Source of the DNA: Acidimicrobiaceae bacterium | GTDB taxonomy: Bacteria > Actinomycetota > Acidimicrobiia > Acidimicrobiales > Ilumatobacteraceae | Length of the DNA stretch: 21,384 bases | NCBI GenBank assembly: GCA_947490975.1 | Contig: CANLHV010000008.1 | Coordinates: 1 to 21,384 of the forward strand | Reading direction: 5' to 3' | In this document: positions 1-7,823 of the stretch, piece after piece | Position numbering within the stretch: position 1 is the first letter of the stretch | Layout of the letters: each line of letters opens with the position of its first letter | Translations under genes and position numbers: made by a program | Notes under the pieces: generated by a model | The model's database searches: none | What the model was told of the DNA's origin: nothing | The model's input: the letters and a program-made list of their open reading frames with translations, nothing else

Positions 1-366
1 CTAGATGAACTCTGTCAGCGAGTCGATGTTTTGACTTTGCATCTGCCTTACGTAGAAAAAACTCATAATTTGATTGGATCAAGACAATTTCAGTTGATGA
101 AAAAGGGCTCGTTTGTTATCAATATTTCCCGTGGTGGGCTGATCGACGAAATTGCTCTACTGCAAGCACTCGAATCAGAACATATTGCAGGCGCAGCGCT
201 CGACTGCTTCGAGCAAGAACCATATTTTGGTCCTTTAAGTAAACTTGAAAGCGTGCAAATGACGGCACATATGGGCACTTACGCCCGTGAAACACGAGAC
301 CAAATGGAGCGAGAAGCCAGTCTTTTGTTAGTGAAAGCACTGCGAGAAATGAAAATAGTCAAGTGA
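1..366 (+). CDS. D-2-hydroxyacid dehydrogenase family protein, C-terminal part (5' truncated by window edge)
   Basis: The reading frame is open from base 1, so the N-terminus lies outside the window; 121 codons remain. The visible part is the NAD-binding and C-terminal region of the D-isomer-specific 2-hydroxyacid dehydrogenase family (SerA, GyaR and relatives). All three expected catalytic residues are present: Arg in NISRGGLIDE (codon 130-132), Glu in DCFEQEP (codon 217-219) and His in TAHMGTY (codon 268-270). The enzyme is therefore probably an active NAD(P)-dependent reductase or oxidase of a 2-keto/2-hydroxy acid. The stop overlaps the start of the KdsB-like gene by four bases (GTGA), so a role in making or recycling the keto-acid sugar that gene activates is plausible. 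That role is inference. Ordinary 3-phosphoglycerate dehydrogenase is less likely in this context, but the substrate cannot be read from sequence. Confidence 0.85.
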   Translation, partial: LDELCQRVDVLTLHLPYVEKTHNLIGSRQFQLMKKGSFVINISRGGLIDEIALLQALESEHIAGAALDCFEQEPYFGPLSKLESVQMTAHMGTYARETRDQMEREASLLLVKALREMKIVK

Positions 367-1115
367 AAGTTCTTGCGCTGATTCCTGCTCGTCTAGCAAG
401 TACCAGGTTTCCAAACAAGCCGCTAGCAAAAATACTTGGTAAGTCGATGCTGCAACACATCGTTGAGCGAGTGATGATGTGCGATGAAATTGACGATGTC
501 GCCGTTGCAACTTGCGACAAAGAAATCATTGAGCACATCGAGAGCCTTGGCTTCAAAGCCATAATGACAAGTAACACTCACGAACGTGCTTCAGATAGAT
601 GCGCCGAAGCAGTCGACAAATTAGAAAAGTCTGAAAAATCTGACTACGACATAATCGTTATGGTTCAGGGAGATGAGCCAATGACCGATCCCCGGATGCT
701 GTCCGATGTTTTGCGACCATTTGCAGAACAACCCAAATTAGAAGTCGTAAACCTCTACGCCGATATTCAACCAGGAGAATTCACTAGTCCGAACTGTGTA
801 AAAGTAGTCATGGATTTGGCGGGTAACGCGCTTTATATGTCGCGCGCAGCGATTCCTGTTTCTCAAGATGGCATCGAACGACCATCAGGCAAACAACTCG
901 GATTAATCGCCTTTAGGCGAGAAGTGCTACAGCGATTTACCCAACTGGCGCCAACTCCTCTTGAGATAAACGAGTCAGTTGATATGTTGCGGTTTTTAGA
1001 GCACGGAGTAAAGATTCGGATGCAACGCACAATTTTTCGCACGCATGCTGTTGATGTACCTTCTGATATTGCTGAAGTTGAACGCCTAATGACATCTGCG
1101 GCGCACGATCAGTAG
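363..1115 (+). CDS. kdsB: KdsB-family CMP-sugar synthetase (3-deoxy-D-manno-octulosonate cytidylyltransferase-like)
   Basis: This 250-residue protein has the usual KdsB length. It carries the N-terminal nucleotide-binding signature IPARLASTRFPNKPL (residues 7-21), the metal/CTP motif VQGDEP (101-106) and a C-terminal HAVDVPSDIAEVE close to the KdsB end motif. The family transfers CMP from CTP to the anomeric hydroxyl of Kdo or a related 2-keto-3-deoxy sugar acid, in the cytosol. The usual SGTDR/SGTER segment reads ERASDR here, so the sugar may not be Kdo itself. The start is GTG, overlapping the upstream stop as GTGA; the downstream gene begins directly after this stop. The 2-hydroxyacid dehydrogenase in front and the putative transferase behind suggest a CMP-activated ulosonic acid branch. 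The family is clear; the substrate is not. Confidence 0.85.
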   Translation: MKVLALIPARLASTRFPNKPLAKILGKSMLQHIVERVMMCDEIDDVAVATCDKEIIEHIESLGFKAIMTSNTHERASDRCAEAVDKLEKSEKSDYDIIVMVQGDEPMTDPRMLSDVLRPFAEQPKLEVVNLYADIQPGEFTSPNCVKVVMDLAGNALYMSRAAIPVSQDGIERPSGKQLGLIAFRREVLQRFTQLAPTPLEINESVDMLRFLEHGVKIRMQRTIFRTHAVDVPSDIAEVERLMTSAAHDQ

Positions 1116-2963
1116 ATGTTCAAATTACCCAATAATTCGGCTCAAACTTTAACTATCTGGGATTCAGATTCAATCTGCATACTCAAACCTGAGCAATTAG
1201 TTCTCTGGCGACAATTTGTAGATTCTTCGCACGACAAAACGACTGTTTCAATCTGTGAATTAATCGAACTAAACAGCACCAATCTGAGAGCAAGACTTTT
1301 GCGGTTTATTTACGATGTAGGAACATCGATTACCGCTAATTCAAAAACAAATCATGAGTTCAGATCTGGTTTTGACTATTTCTGGATGACTCAATTTCAC
1401 TCACGGCCTTACACGCCATCTGCTCAACTAAATAATTTGGCAAAAGTTTTCACACTTATAGAACTCGTCCGAGAAAACAAGACTAAAAAACTGGTGATCC
1501 ACTCTGATAACAAAGCTTTAACACAGGTCTTATCGAGCGTTGCAGCGTCTTTGCACATAGACCTGAAAGTCATTCGTGTTAAACCAACAATCAAGAGAGC
1601 ACCGATTAGAACCCAAGTTAAAACGCATGTGCCGAGGCCTTTGCTTGCAATCTTGGCATTTGTTACACAAGTTAAAACATCGATGTCTCTTGGGTCTAAG
1701 CAACTAAACGCCACCCACTCGAATTCGATTTCGTTTTTTGATTATTGGTATCGGTTCGCCGAATCAGTTGGTGATGACAGAAAGTTTGGTTCGCAATATT
1801 GGTCAGGCCTTGTCACCCAACTTGAAGGCACGAAGGTTAATTGGTGGCACAACTTAGTAGACCAGAACACGTTTAGTGAACTTAAAGATGCAAAAAATTT
1901 GTTAAAAAGTTTTAATCAACAGTCAAACCATAATCACGAGATAATCGACTCAAGGATTAGTTTGAAAATTTTATTTAAGACGATTTTTGATCATGGCAAA
2001 CTAGTCTTGAGTTCGATACCGAGCAGAAGATATAAGACAGCCTTTACAGACCCAGAAACAAAAGTGAATTTCTGGCCGCTACTAAAACAAGAGTGGCTCA
2101 ATTCGATGCGCGGGTATGAGGCATTAATCAATTGTTTGCGCTTCAACCGCCTTGAATCTCTGATTTCAGCGATGCCGAGGCAAAAAACGGGTGTCTACTT
2201 GGCTGAGAATCAGCCATGGGAAATGTCGCTGATTTATCTATGGAGAAAACATAACCACGGAAAATTAATCGGTGTCGCACACTCCACGATTCGCCATTGG
2301 GACTTGCGTCTGATGTCGGATACAAAACAGTTTTCTGATCAAAGCAAGATGCCACGGCCCGATTGCATTGCAGTAAACGGTGAGCTTGCAAAAAAATCTC
2401 TTCTCGACGCTGGATATCCAGAATCTGAAGTAGTTGAAGTCGAAGCTTTGATGTACCTACATCTTGGTACAAAAAAGATACAACCCAAAAGAAACCAGCC
2501 GCTGACGATACTTGTCGCCACTGACTATCTCGAATCAGCAACCAAAGCACAAATGCACCTTCTCGAAGAACTCGTCGCAACAGACCCAACCAACTACCGC
2601 ATCTTGCTTAAACCTCACTGGAGTCAGTCGCTAGATAGTTTGCGCTTCGACGCCGAAATTGTTTCGGGCAAAAAAGACCTTGCGCAATTTTTTGAACATG
2701 TAGATGTGCTGTATTGCAGTGCAATTACTTCTGCGGTGATTGACGGCGTCTGTGCGGGGTTACCAGTAATTCAATGTCTTGACCCAATGTCATTCAATTT
2801 AAGCCCACTGCGTGAAAATGATTCTGTTCAACTAGTGCGCACTTGCGCCGAGTTGGCAACGGCGCTCGCGCAGATTGATCGATTTGTTCCGAATGTAGGC
2901 CCAAGTGACTTTTTCAATCTTGACCGCAGCCTGCCTAAGTGGAAGAACCTCCTGCAAATCTGA
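1116..2963 (+). CDS. putative surface-carbohydrate biosynthesis protein / GT-B-like transferase (615 aa)
   Basis: This large soluble-looking protein starts with ATG immediately after the TAG stop of the KdsB-like gene. I see no signal peptide or clear membrane helix. The N-terminal half (about 1-330) has no motif I recognise. The C-terminal half has the feel of a GT-B glycosyltransferase: an AENQPWE element near 363-369, GVAHSTIRHW near 386-395, LLKPHWSQSL, and a late DVLYCSAITSAVIDGVCAGLPVIQ segment of the kind that closes the nucleotide site in capsule-type transferases. From memory it resembles the uncharacterised 'surface carbohydrate biosynthesis protein' family TIGR04326, which I cannot verify here. 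Position suggests that it uses or transfers the CMP-activated sugar made by the gene in front. Function is inference; a real surface-glycan gene is well supported. Confidence 0.6.
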   Translation: MFKLPNNSAQTLTIWDSDSICILKPEQLVLWRQFVDSSHDKTTVSICELIELNSTNLRARLLRFIYDVGTSITANSKTNHEFRSGFDYFWMTQFHSRPYTPSAQLNNLAKVFTLIELVRENKTKKLVIHSDNKALTQVLSSVAASLHIDLKVIRVKPTIKRAPIRTQVKTHVPRPLLAILAFVTQVKTSMSLGSKQLNATHSNSISFFDYWYRFAESVGDDRKFGSQYWSGLVTQLEGTKVNWWHNLVDQNTFSELKDAKNLLKSFNQQSNHNHEIIDSRISLKILFKTIFDHGKLVLSSIPSRRYKTAFTDPETKVNFWPLLKQEWLNSMRGYEALINCLRFNRLESLISAMPRQKTGVYLAENQPWEMSLIYLWRKHNHGKLIGVAHSTIRHWDLRLMSDTKQFSDQSKMPRPDCIAVNGELAKKSLLDAGYPESEVVEVEALMYLHLGTKKIQPKRNQPLTILVATDYLESATKAQMHLLEELVATDPTNYRILLKPHWSQSLDSLRFDAEIVSGKKDLAQFFEHVDVLYCSAITSAVIDGVCAGLPVIQCLDPMSFNLSPLRENDSVQLVRTCAELATALAQIDRFVPNVGPSDFFNLDRSLPKWKNLLQI

Positions 2964-2984
2964 AGAAGTTTTGAGTTAGCAATC

Positions 2985-2990
2985 TAGAAT
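2985..2990 (+). promoter_or_regulatory. candidate leaderless -10 element before the pgl-like gene
   Basis: The hexamer TAGAAT fits the actinobacterial TANNNT -10 pattern and ends six bases before the GTG start at 2997, the spacing expected of a leaderless transcript. It lies in one of only two untranslated gaps (33 bases) longer than a few bases inside the glycan cluster. No convincing -35 hexamer is visible. A six-base pattern with three fixed positions is weak evidence alone. Confidence 0.3.
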
Positions 2991-2996
2991 TATGAA

Positions 2997-3692
2997 GTGG
3001 CAGGCAACGGAGACTTATCTTCGCATGATTTACGGGTTCACCTTTTCGCAAGTGACAACGAAGCCTTTATGGCTACCGCGGCGGCAATCACTGAAATAAT
3101 CAGGCTCAGTACAGATAAGAACCAAACTTCGAATGTGATTCTTGCAGCCGGAAATTCAGTCTCGAAAACTCTAAGTTTTTTATCTCCTTCTGCCACAGAT
3201 TGGCAAAGAGTGAACTGGTACCTTGCCGACGAACGACACGTTGGCACAGAAAACCCTTTGCGAAACGACAGACAAATGGCTATTGCCCTGAAAAATTCTC
3301 TCGGCGAAAGTCATGGTCGTGTATTTTCACCTAGTCCGCTATTGGCACTCAAAGAAGCAGCAGCAGAATACGCAAGTAGAATTGAGCGAATCAATATGTT
3401 TGATGTATGTCTGCTTGGTATGGGAAACGATGGCCACATCGCCAGTTTGACACCAAAACATCCAGCGCTGAACTCGAGTCAACTGTGTTGCGAGATTACT
3501 GACTCGCCCAATCTGCCAAAAGAACGCATCACTCTGACGCTTAAAACTTTTAGCCGTACTCAAAATCGCATCTTGGTCACAACTGGACCAAGCAAAGTCG
3601 CAGCAGTTCGCAAATACATCACTGACTCGCAATCACCAGTACGGCTCTACAACCCGACAGCCATCTTCGCTGACCAAGCCGCATACTCATGA
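2997..3692 (+). CDS. pgl: 6-phosphogluconolactonase-like protein (NagB/RpiA/Pgl superfamily)
   Basis: The 231-residue product matches the Pgl/DevB family in length and order of motifs: ADERHV (77-82), RNDR (89-92) and the signature GMGNDGHIASL (141-151). Characterised Pgl enzymes hydrolyse 6-phosphogluconolactone in the oxidative pentose phosphate pathway; relatives isomerise or deaminate amino-sugar phosphates. The substrate-phosphate loop, usually SGGSTP-like, reads AAGNSVSK here (50-57). The gene sits between a putative glycan transferase and rfbF rather than beside zwf or gnd, so it may serve sugar-phosphate chemistry for the surface glycan. GTG at 2997 is the only good in-frame start before the first conserved segment. 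Its stop overlaps the rfbF start as ATGA. Superfamily is certain; the reaction in this context is not. Confidence 0.8.
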   Translation: MAGNGDLSSHDLRVHLFASDNEAFMATAAAITEIIRLSTDKNQTSNVILAAGNSVSKTLSFLSPSATDWQRVNWYLADERHVGTENPLRNDRQMAIALKNSLGESHGRVFSPSPLLALKEAAAEYASRIERINMFDVCLLGMGNDGHIASLTPKHPALNSSQLCCEITDSPNLPKERITLTLKTFSRTQNRILVTTGPSKVAAVRKYITDSQSPVRLYNPTAIFADQAAYS

Positions 3693-4465
3693 AGACCGTC
3701 TTATTGTGTGGAGGTTTTGGAACTCGCATTCGAGATGTCGCCGATGACATTCCGAAGCCACTTATCAAAGTCGGCCAGATGCCAATTCTTTGGCATCTGA
3801 TTGGCTACTACGCGAGTTTTGGCTGTACCGATTTTGTATTGTGTCTCGGTTATAAATCGGAAACAATCGTTAATTTTTTTAAAGACCAAGATGGTGAGGT
3901 CAAATCGCTGGGTAAGCAAACAGAGCTTGCCAGTATCAACAAGTTTTCGGGCTTGATTAACAACATCGAATGCAGTGTCACAATGGCTGACACTGGACTA
4001 GAAGCAATGACCGGAGCACGCTTACGCAAAGTCAAACCTCTGGTTGGTAATGAAACCTTCATGCTCAGTTACGGAGATGGACTAAGTGATGTCGACATAA
4101 AAAAACTCGTCGAACATCACCGATCTAGCAAGAAACTATTAACAGTCACAGGCGTTAGGCCACCGAGTCGCTTCGGTGAATTGCAAGTTGACGAGAAAAA
4201 TAACGTTATTGGTTTCAACGAAAAGCCCCAAGCTTCTGGCGGACGAATTTCGGGTGGATTTTTCGTTTGTGAACCAGATGTATTCAATTATCTTGAGAAC
4301 CGTGAAGATCTGGTCTTCGAAAAAGAACCTATCCAATCAATTGTTCGCGACAAAAAAATGGACATGTATGCCCACGATGAGTTCTGGCAATGCATGGATA
4401 CGTACCGCGATTGGGAACTATTGAATCAGATGTTTGCTTCAGGCAAGGCACCATGGGTTCGTTAA
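3689..4465 (+). CDS. rfbF: glucose-1-phosphate cytidylyltransferase
   Basis: This enzyme converts glucose 1-phosphate and CTP to CDP-glucose, the first step to CDP-linked 6-deoxy and 3,6-dideoxy sugars. The 258-residue product is RfbF-sized. It opens with the nucleotidyltransferase loop CGGFGTRI (7-14), followed by IPKPLIKVG (21-29) and PILWHLIGYY, and later has LSYGDGLSDVD, where the acidic residues should bind Mg2+. The PILWH segment and total length separate it from RmlA-type thymidylyltransferases. It overlaps the Pgl-like gene by four bases and the next gene, rfbG, by thirteen, so the two CDP-glucose enzymes are probably translated together. Confidence is high because RfbG follows directly. 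Confidence 0.93.
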   Translation: MKTVLLCGGFGTRIRDVADDIPKPLIKVGQMPILWHLIGYYASFGCTDFVLCLGYKSETIVNFFKDQDGEVKSLGKQTELASINKFSGLINNIECSVTMADTGLEAMTGARLRKVKPLVGNETFMLSYGDGLSDVDIKKLVEHHRSSKKLLTVTGVRPPSRFGELQVDEKNNVIGFNEKPQASGGRISGGFFVCEPDVFNYLENREDLVFEKEPIQSIVRDKKMDMYAHDEFWQCMDTYRDWELLNQMFASGKAPWVR

Positions 4466-5532
4466 CCGCATCTTTTGCCAAACTCAAGGGAAAGCGAGTC
4501 GTCGTTACTGGTGACACCGGTTTTAAGGGCTCGTGGCTATCACTTTGGTTACACATGGCGGGCGCAGAAGTTTTTGGTTACTCGCTACCGCCAGAAAATA
4601 ACCAAAGTCACTTTTCGCAACTAGAACTTGGGCGACTGATCAAGCACGAAGACGGCGATGTGCGCGATGCCGATCACTTGACTCGTTTCATGCAACAGTC
4701 ACGGCCGGAAATAGTGTTTCACCTCGCTGCACAGGCTCTAGTTCGAAGATCGTATGCCGACCCAAAAACAACTTACGACACGAATATCGGTGGGGCAATC
4801 AATTTGATGGAAGCAGTAAAACAAACTGATGCAATACGTGCACTTGTATTTGTAACTTCTGACAAGTGCTACAAAAATATTGAAGTCAGCCGCGGCTATC
4901 GCGAGACCGATGAGCTCGGCGGACGCGACCCTTACAGTGCATCTAAAGCCGCCGCTGAGTTGGTATTTTCTTCCTTTTTTGAGTCTTTTTTGGCAAAGCG
5001 AGAATATTTTGGCGCCGCAACCGTGCGCGCCGGAAATGTGATTGGTGGTGGAGATTGGGCAGAAGACCGAATCATCCCTGACTGCATTCGTTCACTCTCA
5101 AATAGCCAGCCAATAGTCTTGCGTTTTCCGAACGCAACGCGCCCGTGGCAACACGTACTTGAGCCTTTATCGGGTTACATCCAAATGGCTGACTACTTGC
5201 TTGACTCACCTGCAGAATTCAACGGTGCATGGAACTTCGGCCCTGCAGAATCTGATAGATACAGCGTCTTGGATGTCGCTAATAAAGCCGTTGAAGTTTG
5301 GGGTTCGGGCGAAATCAAGATCGACAAAGTGTCGCCAAAGATGCATGAAGCTGGCTTGTTGCATTTAAATTGCGACAAAGCGAACTCGCAAATGAACTGG
5401 TCTCCAATGTGGAATTTCGAACAGACTTTAACCAACACAGTTTCTTGGTATCGCCAGGTTCACGATGGAAAACGCATCCAAGAACTCTCGGAGTCACAAA
5501 TTAACGAATATATGGGGACCAAAAATGATTGA
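4453..5532 (+). CDS. rfbG: CDP-glucose 4,6-dehydratase
   Basis: RfbG removes water from CDP-glucose to give CDP-4-dehydro-6-deoxyglucose with bound NAD+. With the ATG at 4453 the product is 359 residues, the normal family length, and the Rossmann segment VVVTGDTGFKGSWLS begins at residue 16. Other motifs are FVTSDKCYKN (Thr135, Ser136, Asp137, Lys138), typical of this dehydratase group, and the catalytic YSASK (Tyr161, Lys165). An upstream in-frame ATG at 4390 would add 21 non-conserved residues inside rfbF and is not preferred. The chosen start overlaps rfbF by thirteen bases. No RfbH-type 3-dehydrase follows, so a 6-deoxy rather than a 3,6-dideoxy sugar is the likely outcome. Confidence 0.93.
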   Translation: MGSLTASFAKLKGKRVVVTGDTGFKGSWLSLWLHMAGAEVFGYSLPPENNQSHFSQLELGRLIKHEDGDVRDADHLTRFMQQSRPEIVFHLAAQALVRRSYADPKTTYDTNIGGAINLMEAVKQTDAIRALVFVTSDKCYKNIEVSRGYRETDELGGRDPYSASKAAAELVFSSFFESFLAKREYFGAATVRAGNVIGGGDWAEDRIIPDCIRSLSNSQPIVLRFPNATRPWQHVLEPLSGYIQMADYLLDSPAEFNGAWNFGPAESDRYSVLDVANKAVEVWGSGEIKIDKVSPKMHEAGLLHLNCDKANSQMNWSPMWNFEQTLTNTVSWYRQVHDGKRIQELSESQINEYMGTKND

Positions 5533-5974
5533 TGGAGTCATAATCACGCCACTTTTACAAATTGCCGATGAGCGCGGAAAAGTGATGCACATGTTGAAGT
5601 CAACCGATCCACACTTCCAGCAATTTGGAGAAATTTATTTTTCGTGCGTGTTTCCGGATGCGGTCAAAGCGTGGCATATTCACGACACTATGGTGCTGAA
5701 CTACGCGGTTCCTTTCGGTCGAATCAAATTTGTTCTGTTTGATGATCGACCCGAAAGCCCAACTCGTGGCGAGGTGCAAGAACTTTTCTTGGGCGAAGAA
5801 AATTACTGGCTAGTTACGGTTCCGACGCGAGTCTGGAACGGTTTCAAAGGTGTCGGTACCCAAGTTGCGGTGGTTGCTAACTGTGCGAGCATCGCCCATG
5901 ACCCATCTGAGATTCATCGACGCGACCCTAAAGATGAGTATTTTCCATACAACTGGCAACTAGTTCATCGATGA
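5525..5974 (+). CDS. RmlC-like cupin, putative CDP-4-keto-6-deoxyhexose 3- and/or 5-epimerase
   Basis: This 149-residue protein belongs to the dTDP-4-dehydrorhamnose 3,5-epimerase cupin family, though shorter than classical RmlC (about 180). Visible family features are ADERGKV near 14-20, the KAWHIHDT strand with a probable catalytic base at His51, and GRIKFVLFDDR. The usual RGLHYQ motif is changed to KAWHIH, a form I associate with small epimerase-like proteins in non-rhamnose clusters. Its position right after rfbG makes CDP-4-keto-6-deoxyglucose the likely substrate. ATG 5525 overlaps the rfbG stop by eight bases; an in-frame ATG 60 bases upstream adds non-conserved residues and is rejected. 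Whether C3, C5 or both are epimerised cannot be told. Confidence 0.75.
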   Translation: MIDGVIITPLLQIADERGKVMHMLKSTDPHFQQFGEIYFSCVFPDAVKAWHIHDTMVLNYAVPFGRIKFVLFDDRPESPTRGEVQELFLGEENYWLVTVPTRVWNGFKGVGTQVAVVANCASIAHDPSEIHRRDPKDEYFPYNWQLVHR

Positions 5975-6924
5975 CCAAGAATGTCCTTTTAACAGGTGGC
6001 TTCGGAACACTTGGTGGACGACTAGCAGCAATACTCGCTCAAGACGAGACGATAAATCTACGACTCGGATCACGCGTCAAAAGAGTTTCACCCACCTGGG
6101 CCCCGCAGGCAGAGACTTTTTCAGTCGACTTTGAAGACAGTAACTCCATTAAAGAAATGCTTAATGAAATCAACTATGTCGTGCACTTTGTGGCGATGAC
6201 AGATTTTGAATCGCGCGCTGAACCAGAAAAAGCACACCAAGTAAACACAGAATTTACCCGTCGAGTTATTGAGCAGTGTTCAAAAAACACTCGCTTTATT
6301 TATCTATCGACAATTCAGGTCTACGGTGCCGATTTAACTGGCGTCATTACCGAATCAACTGCAACAAATCCAGCCGACGTCTACGCACAGACACATCTCA
6401 ATTCAGAAAAGTTAGTTGAGTCTGCCCACAAACAAGGTCTAATTCAAGGAATAAGTCTGCGCAATGCAAATGGATTCGGCGCACCAATGTCTGCTGATGC
6501 CAAAATCTGGCAAATAATTGCCAACGATTTATGTCGCCAAGCCGTCGAGATGAAACAGTTGACACTTAAGTCCCATGGTTTGCAATATCGCAACTTCATC
6601 CCGTTCACAGATGTGTGTAGCGCTATCCACCATTGTCTGTTCATGCCTTCTGAACAAATCAAAGGTACAACTTTTAATTTAGGAAGCGAATCGACAATCA
6701 GGGTGTTGGACATGGCCGAACTTATTGCGACGCGATGTTCAGTAACTCTTGGCTATAGGCCAGAAATAAATGTTTTGGGGGCGTCACCGAAAGACCTGCC
6801 AGCCAAATTTGCTTATGATTCAAGTAAATTACGCGCAACTGGTCTGGCGCTCAATACTCAAATTGAATATGAAATAGATCGTCTACTCACTGCCTGCCTG
6901 AAATGGTTCAGGTACCAGCAATGA
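5971..6924 (+). CDS. extended SDR (NAD-dependent epimerase/dehydratase family), putative CDP-4-keto-6-deoxyhexose reductase
   Basis: The 317-residue protein has the extended-SDR layout: a TGGFGTLGG dinucleotide loop (GxxGxxG, Gly9, Gly12, Gly15), a YLSTIQVYG strand with Ser113/Thr114, and an active-site tyrosine at 138. The normal YxxxK motif reads YAQTH, with His142 where the conserved Lys should be (codon 6394-6396). Start and stop overlap both neighbours as ATGA. Coming after RfbF, RfbG and an RmlC-like epimerase, it is best placed to reduce the 4-keto group, finishing a CDP-6-deoxyhexose. An epimerase role is also possible. SDR membership is sure; the reaction is inferred from context. 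Confidence 0.8.
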   Translation: MTKNVLLTGGFGTLGGRLAAILAQDETINLRLGSRVKRVSPTWAPQAETFSVDFEDSNSIKEMLNEINYVVHFVAMTDFESRAEPEKAHQVNTEFTRRVIEQCSKNTRFIYLSTIQVYGADLTGVITESTATNPADVYAQTHLNSEKLVESAHKQGLIQGISLRNANGFGAPMSADAKIWQIIANDLCRQAVEMKQLTLKSHGLQYRNFIPFTDVCSAIHHCLFMPSEQIKGTTFNLGSESTIRVLDMAELIATRCSVTLGYRPEINVLGASPKDLPAKFAYDSSKLRATGLALNTQIEYEIDRLLTACLKWFRYQQ

Positions 6925-7823
6925 GCAATCAACCATTCGTCACTGTCGTGATACCAACTTTCAATCACGCAAAGCTTTTACGGCGCGCACTTGATTCGGT
7001 GGTCGCACAAACTTTTGATAACTGGGAGGCAATAGTCATCAACAACTTTTCAACAGATGAAACCATTGAAGTTGTCGAGTCTTACCAAGACGATCGAATC
7101 AAGTTGATTAATTTCAAAAATAATGGCGTTATTGCTGCCTCGCGCAATCAAGGAATCAAAAATGCAAGAGGAACATACATTGCATTTCTTGACTCTGACG
7201 ACAACTGGTACTCAGAAAAGCTGCAAAAGTGTGTCGAATATGTAAACCAAGGAGCTCAATTCATTTGCCACGGCGAAAAATGGATAAATAGTGATCTTTC
7301 GACACGCGAGATAATGTACGGACCGGCAAACAGAGCCACCTATTTAAGTCTTTTATTTCGCGGCAACTGTATTTCAACATCTGCAACCTGCATTGAGACC
7401 GCTCTACTCAGATCGGTAGATGGATTCGACGAATCGACCGAAATCGTCACCGCCGAAGATTACGACTTATGGATGCGCCTCGCCGCCACAAATCCAAAAA
7501 CGGTGTTTATTCCCGAAGTTCTCGGTGAATTTCATCGATTGTCAGACAGCGCAAGCAGCGCAGTATTGCGAAATCTCTCAAGCGAAAGAGTTGTCTTACA
7601 AAAACATTTCGCAAAACAGCCAACAAATGTTTTAAACCGATTGAAGCAACGCCATCGCTTTGCGATTGCCGACTATGGCGCAGCGCGCCAATTAACAGGT
7701 CAGCCAATTCAATCTCTGAAATTGTTCGCAAACTCAATACGTCTCTCGCCTCTTGTATTCAGAATTTACCCCGCTGTTTGCTTGCTTTTTCTGAATTCAC
7801 TGCTAAAGCGCAAAGTGTTATGA
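6921..7823 (+). CDS. glycosyltransferase family 2
   Basis: This is a GT-A fold inverting transferase of 300 residues. It opens with VTVVIPTFNHAKLL, has the DXD-type metal motif FLDSDDNWY (Asp91, Asp93, Asp94) and the probable catalytic-base region TAEDYDLWMRLA (Glu179, Asp180). The usual VDDGSTD element reads INNFSTDET, a known variation in this family. The C-terminus carries one hydrophobic stretch, YPAVCLLFLNSLL, that could tether it to the membrane. The ATG at 6921 gives an ATGA overlap like the neighbouring junctions; an ATG 18 bases upstream is possible but adds only six residues. It probably adds one sugar, perhaps the CDP-deoxyhexose, to the lipid-linked repeat unit; donor and acceptor are unknown. 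Confidence 0.88.
   Translation: MSNQPFVTVVIPTFNHAKLLRRALDSVVAQTFDNWEAIVINNFSTDETIEVVESYQDDRIKLINFKNNGVIAASRNQGIKNARGTYIAFLDSDDNWYSEKLQKCVEYVNQGAQFICHGEKWINSDLSTREIMYGPANRATYLSLLFRGNCISTSATCIETALLRSVDGFDESTEIVTAEDYDLWMRLAATNPKTVFIPEVLGEFHRLSDSASSAVLRNLSSERVVLQKHFAKQPTNVLNRLKQRHRFAIADYGAARQLTGQPIQSLKLFANSIRLSPLVFRIYPAVCLLFLNSLLKRKVL

Noticed and set aside
363..1115. Reading the KdsB-like gene as evidence for an LPS-bearing Gram-negative host
   Set aside because: No lipid A or heptose genes accompany it, the signature is altered, and the F420-type gene favours Actinomycetota.
1424..1714. A 96-codon minus-strand open frame opposite the same gene
   Set aside because: No motif, no start context, fully antisense to a better-supported gene.
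2143..2589. A 148-codon open frame on the minus strand inside the 615-residue protein gene
   Set aside because: It lies wholly opposite a gene with clear protein features, its product has no recognisable motif, and composition looks like a shadow of the sense frame.
4390..4452. Upstream extension of rfbG from ATG 4390
   Set aside because: It would add 21 residues encoded inside rfbF that do not fit the family; the ATG at 4453 gives the normal length.
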